Assembly (NCBI GenBank): GCA_021845725.1
Contig: JAJZVL010000017.1
Location: 1 to 49,270, forward strand
Reading direction: 5' to 3'
Length of the DNA: 49,270 nt
From: Actinomycetes bacterium
GTDB lineage: Bacteria > Actinomycetota > Acidimicrobiia > Acidimicrobiales > RAAP-2
The notes beneath the pieces are model-generated. The model had not been told where the DNA came from, made no database searches, and worked only from the letters and a program-made list of their open reading frames with translations. A program made the position numbers and the translations under genes. Positions 1 to 8,395 of the stretch are shown in pieces. How positions within the stretch are numbered: the first letter of the stretch is position 1; each line of letters starts with the position of its first letter.

Positions 1-197
1 TCGTCTCCTACTCGCGCGGCTCACCCCTCGACCCGGCGTCCTACGACCCGGCGGGAGGCTCGCACCTCGTGACCAAGGTCGGTATCGACGCCACGAGGAA
101 GGCGAACTACCAGCCCGAGATCTCCACTCCCGGCGTCGACGAGGTCGACCTCGACGCCCTCTTCGGCGACCTCTGGCGACAGGTCCGCCAGGACTGA
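1..197 (+). CDS. ubiD: UbiD-family decarboxylase, C-terminal end only
   Basis: The reading frame beginning at base 3 is open from the window edge to a TGA at 195-197 and gives about 64 residues. It contains SPLDP and, further on, KVGIDATRK, which match the conserved C-terminal block of prenylated-FMN-dependent UbiD-type (de)carboxylases. The rest of the gene lies outside the window. UbiD enzymes reversibly decarboxylate aromatic or alpha,beta-unsaturated acids and need the cofactor made by UbiX; a ubiX gene lies five genes downstream at 4051, on the same strand, which strengthens the call. Only a short tail is visible, so the substrate class cannot be assigned. Fourteen bases separate this stop from the next start, suggesting one transcript. 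Confidence 0.75.
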   Translation, partial: VSYSRGSPLDPASYDPAGGSHLVTKVGIDATRKANYQPEISTPGVDEVDLDALFGDLWRQVRQD

Positions 198-211
198 GGG
201 CGGACGTCACC

Positions 212-1090
212 ATGAAGCCGGCACCGTTCGACTACGTCGCGGCGCGCAGCCTCGACGAGGCGCTTGCCGCTCTTGCCGACGCAGGCGAGGGCGGCAAGGT
301 GCTCGCAGGAGGGCAGAGCCTCGTGCCGCTCCTCGCCCTCAGGCTCGCGCGACCCGACGTGCTGGTCGACGTCAACCAGATCGCTGGGCTCGACCGGCTC
401 GTCGTGGATGACCACCGTCTCGTCATCGGGGCATTGGTACGCCACCGGGCTGTGGAGCTGGACGAACGAGTGCGTAGGGCGTTCCCGCTGGTGAGCGCGG
501 CCGCGGCGCAGATCGGCCACGTCGCCATCCGGAACCGGGGGACCGTCGGGGGCAGCGTCGCACACGCCGACCCCGCCGCCGAGTGGCCGACGCTGCTCCT
601 CGCCCTCGACGGCGAAGTGGAGGTCGCGAGCCCCCGCGGCCGAAGGGTCATCGGCGCGGGTGACCTCTACGCCGGCTATCTGACCACGACGCTCGAGGCC
701 GACGAGGTGGTGTGCGAGGTGCGAGGCACCCTACCGGAAGGTCGCATCGGCACGAGCTTTCTCGAGCTCGCCCGCAGGGAAGGCGACTTCGCGATCGTCG
801 GGGTCGCCGCCGTTCTCGCGCGTGAAGGAGACGTGGTCCGCCACTGCCGCCTCGCGCTGAGCGGGGTCGGCTCCACCCCGGTGCGCGCGCGAGGGGCCGA
901 GGAGCTGCTTGCGGGCGGTCCGGCGGACGACGCCGCGATCGCCGCCGCCGCTCGGACGGTCGCAGACGAGATGGATCCTCCCGGCGACATCCACGGCTCG
1001 GCCGACTATCGCAGGAAGGTCGCGGAGGTGCTCGTGCGCCGTGCGCTCTGCGCGGCGCGTGACGAGATCGGAACGGTGGTGGCACAGTGA
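212..1090 (+). CDS. Molybdenum hydroxylase FAD-binding subunit (CoxM/XdhB family)
   Basis: A 292-residue protein of the usual length for the medium, FAD-binding subunit of xanthine dehydrogenase/CO dehydrogenase-type enzymes. The N-terminus (FDYVAARSLDEALAAL) is followed by the FAD pyrophosphate loop AGGQSLVPLL near residues 32-41, the IGHVAIRNRGTVGGS FAD loop near residues 100-115 with ADPAAEWP after it, and a C-terminal CO-dehydrogenase flavoprotein domain. It passes electrons from the 2Fe-2S subunit to an acceptor. Its stop overlaps the next start (GTGA at 1087-1090), so it is translationally coupled to the small subunit. It belongs to a medium-small-large subunit operon. Confidence 0.93.
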   Translation: MKPAPFDYVAARSLDEALAALADAGEGGKVLAGGQSLVPLLALRLARPDVLVDVNQIAGLDRLVVDDHRLVIGALVRHRAVELDERVRRAFPLVSAAAAQIGHVAIRNRGTVGGSVAHADPAAEWPTLLLALDGEVEVASPRGRRVIGAGDLYAGYLTTTLEADEVVCEVRGTLPEGRIGTSFLELARREGDFAIVGVAAVLAREGDVVRHCRLALSGVGSTPVRARGAEELLAGGPADDAAIAAAARTVADEMDPPGDIHGSADYRRKVAEVLVRRALCAARDEIGTVVAQ

Positions 1091-1587
1091 GCGAGCGCAG
1101 GACGGTCACGGTGGAAGTGAACGGTGAGCAGCGGTCCGGCTCCGTGGAGCCGCGGACGACGCTCGCCGATTTCCTACGAGACGAGCTGGGTCTGACCGGC
1201 ACCCATCTCGGCTGCGAGCACGGGGTGTGCGGCGCCTGCACGGTGCTGCTCGACGGGCACAGCGTGCGCTCCTGCCTGATGCTCGCGGTCCAAGCGGACG
1301 GCTGCAGCCTGCGCACGGTGGAGGGCCTCGCCGCAGAGGGTGGCCAGCTGCACCCCATCCAGGAGGCCTTTTCCGCGGAGCACGGCCTCCAGTGCGGTTT
1401 CTGCACCCCCGGGTTCCTCATGTCGACGGTCGAGCTCCTCAATGAGGTGCCGGAGCCGTCCGAAGAGCAGATCCGTAGCCATCTCTCAGGGAACTTGTGC
1501 CGGTGCACCGGTTACCACCACATCGTCAAGGCGGTGCTCCGGGCAGCCGAGGTGATACGCGGCGACGTCGCAGCGAGACAGGCGTGA
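1087..1587 (+). CDS. Molybdenum hydroxylase 2Fe-2S subunit (CoxS/XdhC family)
   Basis: A 166-residue small subunit with two [2Fe-2S] domains. The plant-ferredoxin-like cluster uses Cys43, Cys48, Cys51 and Cys63 (CEHGVCGAC pattern). The second, four-helix cluster domain uses Cys103, Cys106, Cys138 and Cys140 (CGFC ... CRCTG). All eight ligands are present, so it should be functional. It moves electrons from the Mo centre of the large subunit (1601-4045) to the FAD subunit (212-1090). The GTG start overlaps the previous stop by 4 bp. The assignment to the family is secure; the substrate is not. Confidence 0.95.
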   Translation: MSERRTVTVEVNGEQRSGSVEPRTTLADFLRDELGLTGTHLGCEHGVCGACTVLLDGHSVRSCLMLAVQADGCSLRTVEGLAAEGGQLHPIQEAFSAEHGLQCGFCTPGFLMSTVELLNEVPEPSEEQIRSHLSGNLCRCTGYHHIVKAVLRAAEVIRGDVAARQA

Positions 1588-1600
1588 GGCAGGTGCGCGG

Positions 1601-4045
1601 ATGACCGAGCAAGGGAACGGGAACGCCCGAGCAGCGCGAGGCGTACCGATCGAGAGCGTCCGCCCGCATCAGTTCGTTGGCCAGCGCCTCCGTCGCAAGG
1701 AGGACGCGCGTCTTGTCTCGGGAAAGGGGCGCTACCTCGCGGATCTCGTGGTTCCCGGGATGCGCCACGCGGCCGTCCTGCGCAGTCCGGTGCCCCACGG
1801 GCGGATCGCCGAATTCGACGCCTCCGAAGCGCTCGCACTTCCCGGCGTGGACGCCGTCTTCACCGGCCGGGATCTCATCGGGAAGGTCGGACCCTTCGTC
1901 GAGGGCGGACGCCTCGAGATCTCGCCGATGCTCATGGAGAAGGTGCATCCCGAGGTGAAGCCCCACGCCATGCCGGTGCTGGCAGCCGACGACGTGCACT
2001 TCGTCGGGCAGCCGGTGGCGGTGGTGGTGGCAGCGAGCCGCTACCTCGCCGAGGACGCGCTCGATCTCGTTCGCGTGGACTACGAAGAGCTCCCGGTCGT
2101 GACCGACCCCGAAGCTGCGCTCGCTCCGGGCGCCCCGGTGCTCCACGGGCACTTGGGCGACAATGTCGCCGCGCACTTCGTCATCGCATCGGGCGACGTC
2201 GACGCCGAGCTCGGGAGCGCCCCGCACGTCTACCGCGGCCGTTTCGAGGTCGGACGGCAGGCGTCGAACGCGATGGAGCCCCGGGGCGTGCTCGCGACGT
2301 CCGATCGCGGCACGGGGGATCTCACGGTCTGGTGCACGAACGCTCGTCCACACCTCGTGCGCACGTTCCTCTCGGAGATGCTCAGGATGCCGCTCGACCG
2401 GATCCGCGTGATCAGCCCGGACATGGGAGGGAGCTTCGGCACCGGCGTGTTCAGCGAGGACTTCCTCATCCCCTTCGTCGCTCGCCAGCTCGGTCGCCCC
2501 GTCCGCTGGGTGGAGGACCGCAGCGAGAACCTGCTCGTGACGCGCCACGGGCGCGACCAGGTGCACCTCGTCGAGGTCGGCTACGACGACGACGGCCGAA
2601 TTCTCGCCCTGAAGGACCGTTTCCTCGTGGATGCCGGCGCGTACAACCAGTACGCGATCACCGTCTCGTACAACGCCGCCGCCCATGCCCGGAACCAGTT
2701 CGACATCCCCGCGGTCCGGCTCGAAGGGTTGAACGTGCTCACGAACAAAGCACCGGTCGCGCCGGTGCGCGGTGCCGGGCGGCCCGAGGTGACGTTCATG
2801 ATGGACCGGATCGTCGACATCGTGGCGCACGAGACGGGCATCGACCCGGTGGATTGCCGGCGGCGCAACCTGGTACGGCCCGAGCAGATGCCGTACCACG
2901 CCGACATCCCGTACCGCGACGGCGTCGACATCGTCTACGACCGGGCCGATTTTCCCGCCCAGCTCGCGCAGCTCTGCGATCTCGTCGACTACGGGGCATT
3001 TCGCAAGGAGCAGGCCGAGGCGCGCCGCCGAGGGAGGCGGCTCGGCATCGGCTTCTCGAGCTACATGGAGGGCTCGGGGTTCGGGCCGCACGAAGGGGCC
3101 GTCGTCAGAGTCGATACGAACGGGCACGTGACGGTGTACACGGGCGCGAACGCGCATGGGCAAGGCCTCGCGACGACGCTCGCGCAGGTGTGCGCCGACC
3201 AGCTCGGGGTGACCCCCGAGGATGTGACGGTGCGCATGGGCGATACGAGCTACATCCCCTACGGGGTCGGGACGTTCGCGAGTCGAAGCGCCGTGACCGC
3301 CGGCACCGCGACGGGCGTGGCGGCGGGGCTGGTGCGCGAGAAGGCGCTCGCGATCGCAGCCGAGGTGCTCGAGGTGTCGTCCTCGGACCTCGAGCTCGAG
3401 GAGGGCACGGTCAAGGTTCGCGGGACGCCTAGCCGGCAGATCAGCCTCGGCGAGGTTGCCCGGGCCGCGGCGCCGGGGCCGCGCAGCCGTCTGCCTGCGG
3501 GGATGGATCCGGTGCTCGAGGCGGAGCACTACTACGTGCCTCCGACCGTCACGTGGTCCTCGGGGACGCACGCCGCGGTGGTGGAGGTCGACGAGGAGAC
3601 GGGCTTCGTGCGAGTCCTCCGGTACCTGACGGTCGACGATTGCGGGCAGATGCTGAACCCGACCATCGTGGAGGGTCAGGTGCACGGAGGGGTGGCCCTC
3701 GGCCTCGGCGAGGCCCTCACCGAAGAGGTGATCTACGATGCGGCAGGGCAGCCGCTCACCGGCACGTACATGGACTATCTGCTCCCGACCACGACCGAGA
3801 CCCCGCCGATCACCGTCGCGCACCAGGTGTTCCCCTCGGAGGTGAACCCCTTCGGGATCAAGGGATGCGGCGAGGGCGGGGCCGTTGGGCCGCCTGCCGC
3901 GGTCGCCAACGCCATCGTCGACGCCCTGCGCCCCCTGGACGTCCGGATCTCCCGCGTACCGATCCACCCTGAGCGCCTCCTCGAGCTCATCGAGGAGGCC
4001 AAGGCGGAGGCGGCGCAGGACGGCCGTCCGAGCGCCCGGAGCTGA
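1601..4045 (+). CDS. Molybdenum hydroxylase large (molybdopterin) subunit, form-II-like
   Basis: An 814-residue large subunit of the xanthine oxidase family. The N-terminal region FVGQRLRRKEDARLVSGKGRYLAD is the ald_Xan_dh_C a/b hammerhead start; GGSFGTG and PVRGAGRPE are Mo-cofactor contact motifs; the C-terminal GCGEGG carries the catalytic Glu (about residue 758). The active-site loop of form I CO dehydrogenase (VAYxCSFR) is absent and the equivalent segment reads PVRGAGR, close to the AYRGAGR of form II proteins, so CO oxidation is unlikely; hydroxylation of an aromatic, heteroaromatic or aldehyde substrate is more probable. It lies between the 2Fe-2S subunit and ubiX with spacings of 13 and 5 bp. 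Confidence 0.95.
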   Translation: MTEQGNGNARAARGVPIESVRPHQFVGQRLRRKEDARLVSGKGRYLADLVVPGMRHAAVLRSPVPHGRIAEFDASEALALPGVDAVFTGRDLIGKVGPFVEGGRLEISPMLMEKVHPEVKPHAMPVLAADDVHFVGQPVAVVVAASRYLAEDALDLVRVDYEELPVVTDPEAALAPGAPVLHGHLGDNVAAHFVIASGDVDAELGSAPHVYRGRFEVGRQASNAMEPRGVLATSDRGTGDLTVWCTNARPHLVRTFLSEMLRMPLDRIRVISPDMGGSFGTGVFSEDFLIPFVARQLGRPVRWVEDRSENLLVTRHGRDQVHLVEVGYDDDGRILALKDRFLVDAGAYNQYAITVSYNAAAHARNQFDIPAVRLEGLNVLTNKAPVAPVRGAGRPEVTFMMDRIVDIVAHETGIDPVDCRRRNLVRPEQMPYHADIPYRDGVDIVYDRADFPAQLAQLCDLVDYGAFRKEQAEARRRGRRLGIGFSSYMEGSGFGPHEGAVVRVDTNGHVTVYTGANAHGQGLATTLAQVCADQLGVTPEDVTVRMGDTSYIPYGVGTFASRSAVTAGTATGVAAGLVREKALAIAAEVLEVSSSDLELEEGTVKVRGTPSRQISLGEVARAAAPGPRSRLPAGMDPVLEAEHYYVPPTVTWSSGTHAAVVEVDEETGFVRVLRYLTVDDCGQMLNPTIVEGQVHGGVALGLGEALTEEVIYDAAGQPLTGTYMDYLLPTTTETPPITVAHQVFPSEVNPFGIKGCGEGGAVGPPAAVANAIVDALRPLDVRISRVPIHPERLLELIEEAKAEAAQDGRPSARS

Positions 4046-4050
4046 GCCGC

Positions 4051-4677
4051 GTGGAAGGCGTCGGCGAGGTGCGCCGGGTCATCGTGGGAATGACCGGGGC
4101 AAGCGGGGCGATCTACGGGATCCGGCTGCTCGAAGCGCTGCGGGAGGAGCCGATCGAAGTCCACCTCGTGATGAGCGAGTGGGCGCGCAAGACGATCGTG
4201 CTCGAAACGGACTACCGCGCGGCCACCGTGGCCAAGCTGGCAGACGTCGTGTACCCAGAGGACGACATGAGCGCGCCGGTGGGGAGCGGGTCGTTCCCTG
4301 CCGATGGGATGATCGTCGCCCCGTGCAGCATGAAGTCCCTCGCGGCGATCGCCAACGGGCTGTCTCAAAACGTCCTCCACCGCGCTGCGGATTGCACGTT
4401 GAAAGAGCAGCGCAAGCTTGTCCTGCTCGTGCGCGAAGCGCCCCTATCGGTCATTCACCTCGAGAACATGCTGCGCGTGGCCCGTGCGGGGGCGATCGTC
4501 AGCCCTCCGGTTCCAGCCTTTTACGCGCGTCCGCAGTCCCTCGACGAGATGGTGGACCACACGGTCGGGCGGCTGCTCGACCACTTCGGCATCGAGCGCG
4601 GGATGGTGCGGCGATGGGACGGGAGACGCCAGCGTCTCGAGGAGCCGGCCGACCGAGCTGACCACGCCGACGACTGA
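4051..4677 (+). CDS. ubiX: Flavin prenyltransferase UbiX/Pad1
   Basis: A 208-residue flavoprotein of the UbiX/Pad1 family, which prenylates reduced FMN to give the prFMN cofactor of UbiD decarboxylases. Family signatures seen are VGMTGASGAIYGIRLLEAL at the N-terminus (FMN-binding), VAPCSMKSLAAIANGL in the middle, and RKLVLLVREAPLS followed by HLENM in the C-terminal third. It starts 5 bp after the large hydroxylase subunit. GTG at 4051 is used here; the in-frame GTG at 4069, with GGAAGG about 9 nt upstream, is an equally good start and would remove six residues. The tail after about residue 185 is charged and probably disordered. Its role is presumably to serve the UbiD protein ending at 197. 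Confidence 0.95.
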   Translation: MEGVGEVRRVIVGMTGASGAIYGIRLLEALREEPIEVHLVMSEWARKTIVLETDYRAATVAKLADVVYPEDDMSAPVGSGSFPADGMIVAPCSMKSLAAIANGLSQNVLHRAADCTLKEQRKLVLLVREAPLSVIHLENMLRVARAGAIVSPPVPAFYARPQSLDEMVDHTVGRLLDHFGIERGMVRRWDGRRQRLEEPADRADHADD

Positions 4678-4836
4678 GCGCGTCGCGGGCGTCCACGGCG
4701 GCGAGGCCGACCGGCTGAGCGCGCGGATGTGCGGCTCTATTTGCCAGCCGAGACCGGGTCTGACGGCCTGTCTCCCCGGGCTCCGCCAGTCCATGATTCG
4801 CCATGGTCGCGAAAGGATTTCTTCATTCACGCTTTC

Positions 4837-4865
4837 TTGACATCAAGAGATAACGTTGGTATCGT
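4837..4865 (+). promoter_or_regulatory. Promoter for a leaderless transcript of the F420 oxidoreductase
   Basis: A consensus -35 TTGACA (4837-4842) and a -10 TATCGT (4860-4865) are 17 bp apart. The predicted transcription start falls at about 4872, exactly the A of the ATG of the downstream gene, and no Shine-Dalgarno sequence is present. The 194-bp gap before this gene holds nothing else recognisable. Confidence 0.7.
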
Positions 4866-4871
4866 CCCCGC

Positions 4872-5879
4872 ATGGCACGAGTTGGCTTCGGCACCGGTTA
4901 CGACCCCAAGGCGGACGCTCGCCAGATGGCGCAGTGGATGAAGGACGCGGAGGAGGCCGGCTTCGAGATCGGCTTCTTCTCCGAGACGATCGAGCTGATG
5001 CGCGACTCGGTCACGGCGCTCTCGGCGTGCGGGCTCGCGACCGAGCGGCTCACTCTGGGGTGCACCCAGATCACCCGACTGCGCACCCCTCTCGTCATGG
5101 CGCAGACGATCGCGTCGCTCGACGAGCTGACCGGAGGCCGGATGATGCTCGCGCCGGGGGCGTGCACGACGACGCATGCCGTGCGCCACGGGCTTCCGCC
5201 GGCTGACCCCCCGCAGGCACTCATCGAGTACGTGGAGTCGATCCGCCTCATCCTCACCGGGGAGACTGTCAGCTACCACGGGGAGGTCGTCAATTTCGAC
5301 GACGTGCACCTGGGTTGGACGCCCGTGCGCACGGAGATCCCGATGTACATCCCCGCGACGAGCCGTGCGGGGTTGCGCATTGCCGGACGCATCGGCGACG
5401 GCGTGCTCCTGAACGCGATCTGCTCACCGGAGTACAGCGCGAACGCGCTCAAGATCGTTCGCGAGGCGTGCGAAGCGGCGGGGAGGGACTGGTCGACCTT
5501 CAAGGTTGCGCAGTTGATCAACTGCTCGGTGGAGGACGATCACGACGCCGCTCTGGATGCGATCCGCTGGGAGGTCGCGAGCAAGCTCGATCCGATCCAG
5601 TTGCCGTTCATCATCAAGCCGAAGAAGCTGGTCGGCGAACCGTACATGCACGAAGAAGACATCCCGATCTTCGAGGAAGCGTGGCGGCGGGGAGGCAAGG
5701 AGGCACTCGTCGCGGCCGTGCCGGACAGCTACGTCGAGGGAATGACGGCGAGCGGCACCCCCGAGGAGGTCGAGAAGCGGATCCAACAGTTCCGCGACGT
5801 CGGCGTGCAGCTTCCGATCCTGCGTGCCGCCGCGCCGCACCAGGCACCTCGCCTCATCGAGATGTTCTCCGTGGCGTGA
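4872..5879 (+). CDS. LLM-class F420-dependent oxidoreductase
   Basis: A 335-residue luciferase-like monooxygenase (bacterial luciferase TIM-barrel) protein. The N-terminal barrel strand, [31 protein letters not shown] and the later [22 protein letters not shown] are typical of F420-dependent members such as methylene-H4MPT reductase-like proteins. It would use reduced F420 (or FMNH2) to transfer hydride to, or oxygenate, an unknown substrate. The ATG at 4872 is set by the promoter ending at 4865 and appears leaderless. It is coupled to the SDR gene, whose GTG overlaps its stop, so it heads a second transcription unit within the catabolic region. Confidence 0.88.
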   Translation: MARVGFGTGYDPKADARQMAQWMKDAEEAGFEIGFFSETIELMRDSVTALSACGLATERLTLGCTQITRLRTPLVMAQTIASLDELTGGRMMLAPGACTTTHAVRHGLPPADPPQALIEYVESIRLILTGETVSYHGEVVNFDDVHLGWTPVRTEIPMYIPATSRAGLRIAGRIGDGVLLNAICSPEYSANALKIVREACEAAGRDWSTFKVAQLINCSVEDDHDAALDAIRWEVASKLDPIQLPFIIKPKKLVGEPYMHEEDIPIFEEAWRRGGKEALVAAVPDSYVEGMTASGTPEEVEKRIQQFRDVGVQLPILRAAAPHQAPRLIEMFSVA

Positions 5880-6676
5880 GTGGTCAGGGCGCTTCGCCCG
5901 TGCTCACGGGCTCCGGGCTGTCGGACCGCGGTGCGCTGACTGGGACTGTCGCGGTTGTCTCGGGCGCGTCGCGCGGGATCGGCAAGGCGATCGCCGTTGC
6001 GATGGCGGCGGCCGGGGCCGACGTGATCGGGATCGCCAGGAGCGCGGACGGGTTGGCAAAGCTCGGAGCAGAGGTGGCGGAGCTCGGGCGCGAGTTCCTC
6101 GCGGTGCCTGCCGATCTTTCCGTCGTTGATTCGATCCACGCCGCGGCCGAGCGAGCATGCGCCTGGAAGGGGGCGGTCACGACGCTCGTGAACGCGGGGG
6201 GCACGATCGTGCGCCGCGAGGTGCTCGAGGTGACGCCGTCGGACTGGGATGAGGTCTTCGACGTCAACGTCCGGGGAACGTTCTTCCTCACCCAGGCCCT
6301 CGCGCGCCAGATGCTCGAGAACGGTGGCGGTGCGGTCGTGAACATCACCTCGGTCGCCGCCGAGGTGACGACCGGCGCATCGGCTCCGTACTCTGCGAGC
6401 AAAGCGGCGCTGGTGCAGCTCACGCGCGTGCTCGCGATACGACTTGCCCCGAGCGTCCGCGTGAACGCGGTCGGTCCGGCGTACATCCGCACGGAGCTGA
6501 ACTCGGAGTGGCTCGAGAAGGACGGGAACCGACAATGGGTCGTGGACCGGACTCCGCTCGGACGGGTGGGCGAGCCCTGCGACGTCACCGGCGCGGTCAT
6601 CTTCCTCGCGTCGCCTGCGGCGTCCTACATCACGGGTCAGCATCTGCTCGTGGACGGTGGATGGACGGCGCAATGA
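5876..6676 (+). CDS. Short-chain dehydrogenase/reductase (SDR)
   Basis: A 266-residue classical SDR. The Rossmann glycine motif GASRGIG lies at residues 30-36, NAGG follows at about residue 103, and the catalytic triad is Ser159, Tyr172 and Lys176 (YSASK). The C-terminus ([20 protein letters not shown]) is the standard FabG-like ending. The start is taken as the GTG at 5876 because it overlaps the previous stop in a GTGA arrangement; about 20 residues precede the conserved fold. It probably oxidises or reduces an alcohol/ketone intermediate of the same pathway as its neighbours. Substrate unknown. Confidence 0.92.
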   Translation: MSGQGASPVLTGSGLSDRGALTGTVAVVSGASRGIGKAIAVAMAAAGADVIGIARSADGLAKLGAEVAELGREFLAVPADLSVVDSIHAAAERACAWKGAVTTLVNAGGTIVRREVLEVTPSDWDEVFDVNVRGTFFLTQALARQMLENGGGAVVNITSVAAEVTTGASAPYSASKAALVQLTRVLAIRLAPSVRVNAVGPAYIRTELNSEWLEKDGNRQWVVDRTPLGRVGEPCDVTGAVIFLASPAASYITGQHLLVDGGWTAQ

Positions 6677-6712
6677 GCGAGTCTTCGACAGGGCGAGCAC
6701 GGAGGAGCGAGC

Positions 6713-8374
6713 ATGAGCGTCGTCACGAATGACTATCGGACGGTCCTCGAGCGCACGGGGTTCGACTCGTGGTACCACAGCCTCCCGCCGAAGCTCGGGA
6801 TCGACCAGTTCCGGACGGTGCTGCCGACGATGGTTGCCGACGACACGAGGGCAACGATCGTCGCGAAGGAGATCGACCGTACGAACCTCGAGGCAATCGG
6901 GGCGGCGGGTCCCAAGTTCGTCTTCCACACGCCGTACTTCACCTTCGACCGGGTCGAGTCACCGACCGATGCGGCTCCGGACCTGGCATCAGCGCTGTCG
7001 GGCCTCGTCGACGGCGAGGCGCAGCTCGATCCTCGGATGTCGGTGTCCCTCTACGACGAGCTGGCCGCGCGCCTTGCCGGCAGCTCGCGGATGCACCGGC
7101 CGGCCTTCGTCCCGCCGCTCAACGGCTATCGCGTGCCCCGCACGGCCGTCGACGAGCTGGCACGCCCGTCTCGCGAGGCGGCGCTCCTTCCGGCGCGTCG
7201 GTACCTCGAGGAGATCGGCAGCGCCAAGCAGGCGGAGCCGTGGCTCACGCGTCCCCCGGTGGGGGCGCTCGCATCGCTCGACCGCCTGATGGCCGACGCC
7301 CACGTCGACGCCGTGGTGGCGAGCACGCCGGTCAACGTCCAGGGTCTCACTGGCGTACCCGCAGCGCTCCTCGGCCAGGACACGTGGGCGCTCTACGAAC
7401 GCGAGTCTTCGGACGTGGTCGTGATGACCCGCCGGGAGCTCCCGTGGCTCGGGCTGCCAGAGGCGTCGCCGCTCACGGATGCGGGTCTTTCGAGCCTGTA
7501 CGGCGGGACGATCGGCTACGAGGAGCTGGACCTTTCCCGAGAGGCGGCCGACGGGCTCGGCCTTGCTGATCGGGGCAGGCCGGCGAGCCATCTGCTCCGG
7601 CGCTGGCGGGAGGTGTCGTCGTGGGAGGACCTGAGCTTCTACGTGCTCGGCGCGCAGGTGACGGTTCGTGCGATCGAAGCCGCTCTGAGCGTCGTGCGGG
7701 ATGCCGTACGGCACGATGAGGTGGTCGACGAGCTGGCCGCGTACGAGCGTTACCGGGCTGTCGTTGCCGATGAGATCGCCTCGCGCAAGCTCCCCGTGCG
7801 TGTCCGGACCTACTTCACCCACACGCACGCCGGGAACCGGTCGCTCATCCCGGCGAGGGCGACCGGCTACCGCCTGTTGCCGCTGACCAGCCTGAAGATC
7901 GATGCAGGGCTGGAGGTCTACGACGCCAGCGGATCGCTGCGTGCGGTGTCCGACGTGACGCGTAGCGCCGTAGGAAGCCAGGCAGCACAGGATGCGTACG
8001 AGCTGTTCGACCGCGTTCTCGTCACCGACGTGATCGAGGCATGTCGTCCGGGCCGAACTGGCGACGACGTGTTCCGGTCGGGGGCAGAGGCACTCGAGCC
8101 CCATCACGGCGACCTCGCGGGCGCGGGTCTGTGCCCTGCAGATGGCGTGCCGTTCATGCAGGCGATCGGCCGTGACATCGGGCATCTGCTCGGCAAGCAG
8201 GAGCCAGCGACGGTGGTCTTCCAGCGCGGAAATACCGAGGTGTTCGAGCCGGGGATGCTTGCTGCGGCAGAGCTCCAGTGGCCGTACCACGACCACTGCA
8301 TCGGCGTCGAGGACGTCTTCATGACCACCGAAGGGGAACCCCTCAACCTGACGCGCAGCTCGCGCGAGGGTTAG
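6713..8374 (+). CDS. M24-family metallopeptidase-like (creatinase/prolidase fold) protein
   Basis: A 553-residue protein with a long N-terminal creatinase-like domain and a C-terminal pita-bread domain. All five metal ligands of the M24 family can be placed: Asp397 (KIDAG), Asp414 (SDVTR), His491 (DIGHLLG), Glu512 (VFEPG) and Glu533 (GVEDVFMTTEG). The family includes prolidases, Xaa-Pro aminopeptidases, creatinases and some decarboxylases/C-N hydrolases. The catabolic neighbours favour a small-molecule hydrolase over a peptidase. GGAGGAG sits six bases before the ATG. It is longer than typical creatinases (about 400), and the extra length is at the N-terminus. Confidence 0.8.
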   Translation: MSVVTNDYRTVLERTGFDSWYHSLPPKLGIDQFRTVLPTMVADDTRATIVAKEIDRTNLEAIGAAGPKFVFHTPYFTFDRVESPTDAAPDLASALSGLVDGEAQLDPRMSVSLYDELAARLAGSSRMHRPAFVPPLNGYRVPRTAVDELARPSREAALLPARRYLEEIGSAKQAEPWLTRPPVGALASLDRLMADAHVDAVVASTPVNVQGLTGVPAALLGQDTWALYERESSDVVVMTRRELPWLGLPEASPLTDAGLSSLYGGTIGYEELDLSREAADGLGLADRGRPASHLLRRWREVSSWEDLSFYVLGAQVTVRAIEAALSVVRDAVRHDEVVDELAAYERYRAVVADEIASRKLPVRVRTYFTHTHAGNRSLIPARATGYRLLPLTSLKIDAGLEVYDASGSLRAVSDVTRSAVGSQAAQDAYELFDRVLVTDVIEACRPGRTGDDVFRSGAEALEPHHGDLAGAGLCPADGVPFMQAIGRDIGHLLGKQEPATVVFQRGNTEVFEPGMLAAAELQWPYHDHCIGVEDVFMTTEGEPLNLTRSSREG

Positions 8375-8395
8375 CGACAAAGGAAGGTAGCAGCG

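Noticed and set aside
1526-3967. 813-codon minus-strand open frame
   Set aside because: Antisense of the Mo-hydroxylase large subunit; composition is His/Arg/Asp-rich as expected from reversed GC-rich codons, with no domains.
1601-4045. Aerobic CO dehydrogenase (form I) large subunit
   Set aside because: The VAYxCSFR active-site loop is absent; the segment reads PVRGAGR.
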